Under the pieces are notes generated by a model, which saw nothing but the letters and a program-made list of their open reading frames with translations, made no database searches and was not told the DNA's origin. This document shows, piece by piece, positions 6,631-10,833 of a stretch of 10,833 nucleotides of DNA. The stretch spans positions 1 to 10,833 of the forward strand of contig URJE01000059.1 of assembly GCA_900547965.1 (NCBI GenBank). Direction: 5' to 3'. This DNA is from an uncultured Eggerthella sp. Its GTDB lineage: Bacteria; Actinomycetota; Coriobacteriia; Coriobacteriales; Eggerthellaceae. The position numbers were made by a program, and so were the translations under genes. The stretch's first letter is position 1; each line of letters begins with the position of its first letter.

Positions 6631-7482
6631 ATGACCCGCATTTTGAAATCGAAACCAGTTACTGATGCGATTGCCGCTGATCTTGCTCATCGTGTTGAGC
6701 GCCTGAAGATCTTGGGCATCGAACCTACGCTCGCCATCGTTCGTGTGGGGTCTCGCCCCGACGACCTGAGTTACGAGCGAACCGCCTGCAAGCGCGCAAA
6801 GGCTTTGGGCCTGACCACGCGCGTGTTCGAGCTCGATGAAAAGGTTTCTCAGGAAAAGCTGCTCTTGCAAATCCGCCGCATCAACGCCGATTCAAGTATC
6901 CACGGCTGTTTGGTGTTCCGTCCCCTTCCCTCTGAAATGGAAGACAAGCTTGTTTGCGATGAGCTTGCTATGGCGAAAGACATCGACGGCGTCTCCACGG
7001 CATCGCTTGGTGCGGTTTTCACCGACGCCAAGGAAGGTTACGCTCCTAGCACTGCAGAAGCTTGCGTAAGGGCGCTCGACTTTTACGATATCCCCGTAGA
7101 GGGCAAGCATGTGGTTGTTGTTGGCCGCAGCCTCGTGGTAGGCAAACCCGTTGCTATGTTGCTGCTTCGCCGCAATGCCAGCGTGACCATCTGCCATTCC
7201 CGCACGGAAGATCTGCCCAAGATCATGCGCACGGCGGACATCGTTATTTGTGCAACAGGCCGCGCACGCGCCTTTGACGCATCCTGTTTCCGCGAGGGCC
7301 AGACGGTTTTGGACGTCGGCATCAACTTCGACAAGGACGGCAACCTGTGTGGCGACGTTGACTATGAATCGGTGGAGCCTATTGTCGATGCCATCACCCC
7401 GGTTCCCGGCGGCCTCGGCTCTGTTACCACCTCTATAACGATGGAGCATACGGTTTCTGCCGCAGAAAAGACCATCAGGTAG
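6631..7482 (+). CDS. folD: Methylenetetrahydrofolate dehydrogenase, FolD family, probably dehydrogenase-only
   Basis: It oxidises 5,10-methylene-THF to 5,10-methenyl-THF with NAD(P), or runs in reverse. The length of 283 residues is normal for FolD. The catalytic half spans about 1-150, and the dinucleotide fold contains VVVVGRSLVVGKP (160-172) and the closing PVPGGLGSVTT (257-267). In most bifunctional FolD proteins a Tyr is followed four residues later by a catalytic Lys; here the segment reads SYERTACKR, so Ala52 takes the Lys position. The Gln of the usual VQLPLP segment is Phe96 (LVFRPLP). The Asp of DxDG is kept (DIDG, Asp119). The usual PCTP motif is also replaced (APST, 138-141). Loss of the Lys and Gln is expected to remove cyclohydrolase but not dehydrogenase activity. 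A GGAGGG ribosome site lies inside the end of fchA, so the two genes are translationally close. Confidence 0.93.
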   Translation: MTRILKSKPVTDAIAADLAHRVERLKILGIEPTLAIVRVGSRPDDLSYERTACKRAKALGLTTRVFELDEKVSQEKLLLQIRRINADSSIHGCLVFRPLPSEMEDKLVCDELAMAKDIDGVSTASLGAVFTDAKEGYAPSTAEACVRALDFYDIPVEGKHVVVVGRSLVVGKPVAMLLLRRNASVTICHSRTEDLPKIMRTADIVICATGRARAFDASCFREGQTVLDVGINFDKDGNLCGDVDYESVEPIVDAITPVPGGLGSVTTSITMEHTVSAAEKTIR

Positions 7483-7529
7483 TTCCGCCCGCCATCAAAT
7501 GCGCATGCATGGGCGCTAAAGTGCCAAAC

Positions 7530-7566
7530 CGCCCAATGGGGGTTGTCCTCATTGGGCGTTCTTGTT
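7530..7566 (+). terminator. Intrinsic terminator after folD
   Basis: CGCCCAATGGGG (7530-7541) pairs with CCTCATTGGGCG (7547-7558) as a 12-bp stem with one wobble around a 5-nt loop, followed by the T-rich tail TTCTTGTT. It ends the fhs-fchA-folD unit and separates it from tsaE, which starts 28 nt later. tsaE would then depend on read-through or on a promoter I could not locate. Confidence 0.8.
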
Positions 7567-7593
7567 AGGTCTTGCTTTCCGGAGGGAATATTT

Positions 7594-8073
7594 ATGTCCG
7601 ACAAATGGGTTGAAATAGCGCGTAGCTCTTCGGTAGAGAATACGCAGGCTTGCGCGGCGGCGTTGGCTGGCGTGCTTGACGCAGGTGCTGTTGTGACGCT
7701 TGACGGCGACCTGGGCGCGGGGAAAACGCACTTTACCCAGGGGTTGGCGGCTGCCTTGGGCGTTGCGCAGGCGGTAACGAGTCCTACCTTCAACTTGGTG
7801 GTCGAATATACCGATGGACGTATCCCCCTGTATCATTTCGATCTGTATCGCCTCGATTCTCCCGATCAATTGGAAGACTTGGCGTTTTACGAATACGTCG
7901 AAGGGGATGGCATCTCCTGTATCGAGTGGGCTTCGAAATTCCCCGAAGAAATGCCGGAAGATCGGCTCGAGGTATACCTTGCCGTTGAGGGCGAAGGCAT
8001 TCGGGCGATTCGGGCGCGTGCCCACGGATCAGCTGTGGCGATGCTTCAGGGTTGGCAGGCTGCGCTGGCTTAG
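7594..8073 (+). CDS. tsaE: tRNA t6A threonylcarbamoyladenosine synthesis ATPase TsaE
   Basis: TsaE is the small P-loop ATPase that works with TsaB-TsaD to complete threonylcarbamoyl transfer to A37 of ANN-decoding tRNAs. The 159-residue protein shows Walker A GDLGAGKT (38-45), the switch-like TSPTFNLV segment (62-69), HFDLYRL (81-87) and CIEW (109-112), all typical of the family. The ATG at 7594 is chosen because GGAGGG lies 7 nt upstream and it gives the usual N-terminus; an upstream in-frame ATG at 7543 would lie inside the terminator hairpin. The next gene encodes its partners TsaB and TsaD on one chain. A terminator hairpin follows its stop at once, so tsaE and the fusion gene seem not to be simply cotranscribed. 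Confidence 0.95.
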   Translation: MSDKWVEIARSSSVENTQACAAALAGVLDAGAVVTLDGDLGAGKTHFTQGLAAALGVAQAVTSPTFNLVVEYTDGRIPLYHFDLYRLDSPDQLEDLAFYEYVEGDGISCIEWASKFPEEMPEDRLEVYLAVEGEGIRAIRARAHGSAVAMLQGWQAALA

Positions 8074-8079
8074 CTTTTT

Positions 8080-8119
8080 GCCAGACACGTTCTTTGCGGA
8101 AGGATCGTGCCTGGCTTTT
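8080..8119 (+). terminator. Intrinsic terminator after tsaE
   Basis: GCCAGACACG (8080-8089) pairs with CGTGCCTGGC (8106-8115) with one internal A-C mismatch. The loop is 16 nt, in which TTC and GAA could pair further. A TTTT run and then CTGTTTT follow. It starts 6 nt after the tsaE stop. Confidence 0.7.
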
Positions 8120-8136
8120 CTGTTTTCAGGGGCTTG

Positions 8137-8153
8137 CGCTAGGATAGCTAGCG
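8137..8153. promoter_or_regulatory. Small inverted repeat in the leader of the fusion gene
   Basis: CGCTAG and CTAGCG flank a 5-bp spacer in the 136-bp region between the tsaE terminator and the fusion-gene start. The terminator upstream implies a promoter here; TAGGAT within this repeat could be a -10, but no good -35 was found. The assignment as operator or promoter is weak. Confidence 0.25.
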
Positions 8154-8255
8154 AAAGAAAATCAGCATCAAGCGCCGCTTGCTCGTTCCGCGCCGCTTCC
8201 GTTGCTTTTACAGAGCCGTCTTCATCGGTCGCAATGCAATAAGAACAGGATTCGC

Positions 8256-10661
8256 ATGAACAACTACGTAGTTGCTTTCGACACTGCAAACGAAATGATC
8301 TCCTTGGGGATAGGCCTTCTCGATCGCGCCAAGAAGACCATCGAATGCATCGCCTCGCGCGAGGTTGGTGCGTTTCGCGCATCGAATGTTAAGCTTTTGC
8401 CCGAAATCGATGCCTTGTTGAAGGATACGGGCATTTCGCGTGGCGAAGTCGCATGCGTCGTGTGCGGTCGTGGTCCTGGCTCGTTTACCGGTGTGCGCAT
8501 TTGCCTTGCAAGTGCCAAGGGCATTGCCATCGGTTTGGGCGTGCCGCTGTTCGGCGTTTCCACCTCGGATGCTCAGGCATGGCAGCAATGGGCCAATGGG
8601 GTGCGTGGCTCAGTGGTGGTATTGGGTGACGCTATGCGTAAAGAAGTCTACCCTGTTCGTTATCACGTAGCTGATAGCGGTATCGAGCGCCTGAATTCCG
8701 ACACCGTTATGAAAGCTGCTGCTTTGCCCGAGTGGCTGGGAAGCGGAAGCGATCAGCGCATCGTGGGCGATGCGCTGAAAAAGTACTCCGATTTATGCGA
8801 AGGCCATGGTGAAATAGCGGGCGAAGAAGAGCGCTACCCAACAGGCGCCGGCCTTCTTCTTACGGCCCAGAAAGCCTGGGTGGAAGGATCGTTCGACTCT
8901 GACGGTGGTGCGCTGGGTGATCCTTGTGTGCTTCTGCCTGTGTACACGCGCCTTTCCGACGCGGAAGAGCATGAACGTATCAAGTTTGCCAAACAGGATG
9001 CCGAAGCCAATGCCGTCGAAGCGAAGGACCTCGAGTCGGGTGTGCAGGGCGGATCGGTGATTCGCTATCAGCCGCTCGAAGCGGCATGGGTGCCCGCGGT
9101 TGCCGCTATGGAGGCCCAGGTTATGGGAGCTGACGCCTGGAACGATGCTCAAGTTCTTGACGAGTTGCCCCGTCCCGACCGTACGTGGTGGGCGGCATTC
9201 GAGGTCGCGGATACGCGTAAGCGTACAGTGAACGTCGGCGAAGCGAAGCTGGTGGGTTATGCTGGCGGCTGGATAAACGATGGTCAGGTGCAGTTGCTGA
9301 AGGTGGCGTCCGATCCGGCTTATAGGCGTCAGGGCATCGCGCAAGAGCTTTTGGCGCATATCGCCCTTGATGCGCGCGATTTGGGCGCAAAAGAAATGAC
9401 CCTTGAAGTCCGTGCATCGAATACGGGTGCGCATGCCTTCTATGAGCGTTTAGGCTTGAAGGATATCGGCATTCGCCCACGTTATTATTCCGACGGGGAA
9501 AACGCCTGCATCTATGAAGGGCCGCTTCCTCTTTCCGAGCACGATGTTGCTGGCATGGAGTTGCGCTTGAATGCCGCAGCTGCGCATGCGGGCGAAGCGG
9601 CGGGGGAGTGCGTGCCGCTTGAGGGCAAACTCATCTTGGCTATCGAGTCTTCATGCGACGAAACTGCCGCAGCGCTTATCGACGAAGCGGGAACCATCAT
9701 CGCTGATGTGGTTGCCTCCCAAATTGATTTCCACTCCCGTTTCGGCGGGGGAGTGCCGGAAATTGCCAGCCGTAAGCATATTGAGGCTATCGGTGGGGTG
9801 GTAATCGAGTGCTTGGCTCAAGCGCGCGAGCGCACAGGCAAGGCCGATCTTTCTTGGAGCGATTTGTCTGCCGTTTCGGTAACTTATGCGCCTGGTTTGG
9901 TTGGCGCTCTGGTTGTGGGCGCGGCATTTGCAAAGGGTTTGGCCTGGGCTTGCGATGTGCCTCTTATCGGCGTGAACCACCTGGAAGGTCACCTGTACGC
10001 GAACAAGATCGCCTGCCCCGACATCAAGCCGCCTATGGTGGTTTCGCTCGTTTCGGGCGGCCACACCATGTTGGTGCATGTGAAAGGCTGGGGCAACTAC
10101 GAAACTATGGGCTCAACGCTTGACGATGCGGTAGGAGAGGCCTTCGACAAGGTGGCAAAGGCAATGGGATTGGGGTACCCTGGCGGCCCGCTCATTTCTG
10201 CTTTGGCCGAAAAAGGCAACCCTAAGGCTGTTCGTTTCCCCCGTGCGCTGATGCATTCGGGCGATCTGCAGTTCTCGCTTTCAGGCTTGAAGACCTCGGT
10301 TATGACCTATTTGCAAAAAGAGCAGCAGGCGGGCCGTCAGATCAACCAGGCCGATGTGGCGGCAAGCTTTCAGGCTGCAGTTATCGACGTACAGGTGGCG
10401 AAGGCTCGCACGGCGCTTCGTCAAACGGGCGCAAAAGAGTTTTGCCTGGGTGGTGGCGTTGCTGCCAATCCCGAGCTACGCCACGCTTATGAGGCTATGT
10501 GCCATCAGCTCGGCGTGCGCCTTACCATGCCGCCGCTTTCTGCCTGCACCGATAATGCTGCCATGATCGCGTTGGTTGCGCTCGATCGCTATAAGCAGGG
10601 CAAGTTCTTTGGCTTGGATTGCGATGTGAAGGCCCACGCCCCGCTCGACGAGACGTATTAA
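8256..10661 (+). CDS. TsaB-RimI-TsaD fusion: t6A synthesis with GNAT acetyltransferase
   Basis: One 801-residue chain carries three normally separate proteins. Residues 1 to about 235 are TsaB, the TsaD-binding scaffold (AFDTANEM at the start, GRGPGSFTGVR at 71-81). Residues about 267-425 are a GNAT domain like RimI, the N-alpha-acetyltransferase of ribosomal protein S18, with the acetyl-CoA loop YRRQGIAQ (356-363) and NTGAHAFYERLGL (389-401). Residues about 456-801 are TsaD, the threonylcarbamoyl transferase, with LAIESSCDET (461-470), metal-binding His575 and His579 (NHLEGH), SGGHT (600-604) and metal ligand Asp766 (CTDNAA). Catalytic motifs look intact in all domains. The joints are charged (about 236-266) and Ala-rich (about 426-455). 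No stop or frameshift interrupts the frame. The ATG at 8256 has an ACAGGA site 5 nt upstream and starts the TsaB fold directly; an in-frame ATG at 8202 adds 18 atypical residues. The substrate of the acetyltransferase here is unproven. Confidence 0.95.
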   Translation: MNNYVVAFDTANEMISLGIGLLDRAKKTIECIASREVGAFRASNVKLLPEIDALLKDTGISRGEVACVVCGRGPGSFTGVRICLASAKGIAIGLGVPLFGVSTSDAQAWQQWANGVRGSVVVLGDAMRKEVYPVRYHVADSGIERLNSDTVMKAAALPEWLGSGSDQRIVGDALKKYSDLCEGHGEIAGEEERYPTGAGLLLTAQKAWVEGSFDSDGGALGDPCVLLPVYTRLSDAEEHERIKFAKQDAEANAVEAKDLESGVQGGSVIRYQPLEAAWVPAVAAMEAQVMGADAWNDAQVLDELPRPDRTWWAAFEVADTRKRTVNVGEAKLVGYAGGWINDGQVQLLKVASDPAYRRQGIAQELLAHIALDARDLGAKEMTLEVRASNTGAHAFYERLGLKDIGIRPRYYSDGENACIYEGPLPLSEHDVAGMELRLNAAAAHAGEAAGECVPLEGKLILAIESSCDETAAALIDEAGTIIADVVASQIDFHSRFGGGVPEIASRKHIEAIGGVVIECLAQARERTGKADLSWSDLSAVSVTYAPGLVGALVVGAAFAKGLAWACDVPLIGVNHLEGHLYANKIACPDIKPPMVVSLVSGGHTMLVHVKGWGNYETMGSTLDDAVGEAFDKVAKAMGLGYPGGPLISALAEKGNPKAVRFPRALMHSGDLQFSLSGLKTSVMTYLQKEQQAGRQINQADVAASFQAAVIDVQVAKARTALRQTGAKEFCLGGGVAANPELRHAYEAMCHQLGVRLTMPPLSACTDNAAMIALVALDRYKQGKFFGLDCDVKAHAPLDETY

Positions 10662-10757
10662 GCTCCGCTTTCGGTCTCCTGCGAGGGCGGGAATACCGTT
10701 CTGAGCGCTGCGGGCAGCATGCTCGTCTGCTTCTACGCGAGGGCCCCGGGCCAAATA

Positions 10758-10833
10758 TGAACTGCACCGTCCAAGTTTTGCAGTGAACCCCTATAGTTGG
10801 ACAGAGAATGTTCTGCCTCTTCTATAGGGGTCT
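10758..10833. mobile_element. Possible IS3-family (IS150-like) terminus, cut by window end
   Basis: TGAACTGCACC at 10758-10768 and TGAACCCCTATAGTTGGACA at 10784-10803 resemble terminal sequences of IS150-group insertion sequences, which begin with TG, contain an ACTGCACC-like block and then GTTGGACA. Short inverted repeats are nested here: ACTGCA/TGCAGT (10761-10766 with 10779-10784), GTCCAA/TTGGAC (10769-10774 with 10797-10802), and a perfect 10-bp pair ACCCCTATAG/CTATAGGGGT (10787-10796 with 10822-10831). No transposase is visible because the window ends. The exact boundary (10758 or 10784) and orientation are uncertain. The 96 bp between the fusion-gene stop and this point hold no gene and no clear terminator. 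Confidence 0.4.

Noticed and set aside
3425..7482. Wood-Ljungdahl pathway cluster
   Set aside because: Only the formate-to-methylene-THF part is present. No methylene-THF reductase, methyltransferase or CO dehydrogenase/acetyl-CoA synthase genes are seen, so acetogenesis cannot be claimed.
8202..8255. Upstream ATG at 8202 as the fusion-gene start
   Set aside because: It adds 18 basic residues unlike any TsaB N-terminus, and the ATG at 8256 is preceded by ACAGGA at good spacing.

Overview
The window reads as a chromosomal housekeeping segment from an anaerobic, moderately GC-rich bacterium, most likely an actinobacterium of the Coriobacteriia/Eggerthellaceae type. That placement is an inference. 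It rests on the GC-rich codon usage, the separate FchA beside a divergent FolD, and the fused TsaB-RimI-TsaD polypeptide, an arrangement I associate with that group. I could not confirm it by a search.

Left part (1-1550). A 5'-truncated biotin transporter gene, bioY (+), runs into a long stretch without genes. A good intrinsic terminator lies at 809-839. Behind it is about 700 bp of non-coding DNA between the convergent ends of bioY and a histidine kinase gene. This stretch holds two unrelated repeat families: seven diverged copies of a ~30-nt motif at 863-1193, five forward and two reverse, of which four form a long in-register inverted repeat; and a degenerate ~28-bp tandem array at 1277-1543. 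I could not assign either to a known element, and they are the most unexplained structure in the window.

Middle-left (1551-3424). A minus-strand two-component operon encodes an OmpR/PhoB-type response regulator followed by a histidine kinase with almost no extracytoplasmic loop. A 116-bp intergenic region separates it from the divergent plus-strand genes.

Middle (3425-7482). coaX (type III pantothenate kinase, CoA synthesis) is followed by fhs, fchA and folD. The last three form the tetrahydrofolate one-carbon path: formate to 10-formyl-THF, to 5,10-methenyl-THF, to 5,10-methylene-THF. FolD lacks two of the three residues known to be needed for cyclohydrolase activity, and FchA just upstream would supply that step, so the pair looks like a split of the usual bifunctional FolD.

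Right (7483-10661). After a terminator come tsaE and then a single 801-residue protein that joins TsaB, a RimI-type GNAT acetyltransferase and TsaD. Together they cover the TsaB/D/E part of tRNA N6-threonylcarbamoyladenosine (t6A37) synthesis. The last ~75 bp resemble the terminus of an IS3-family (IS150-like) insertion sequence whose body would lie beyond the window.
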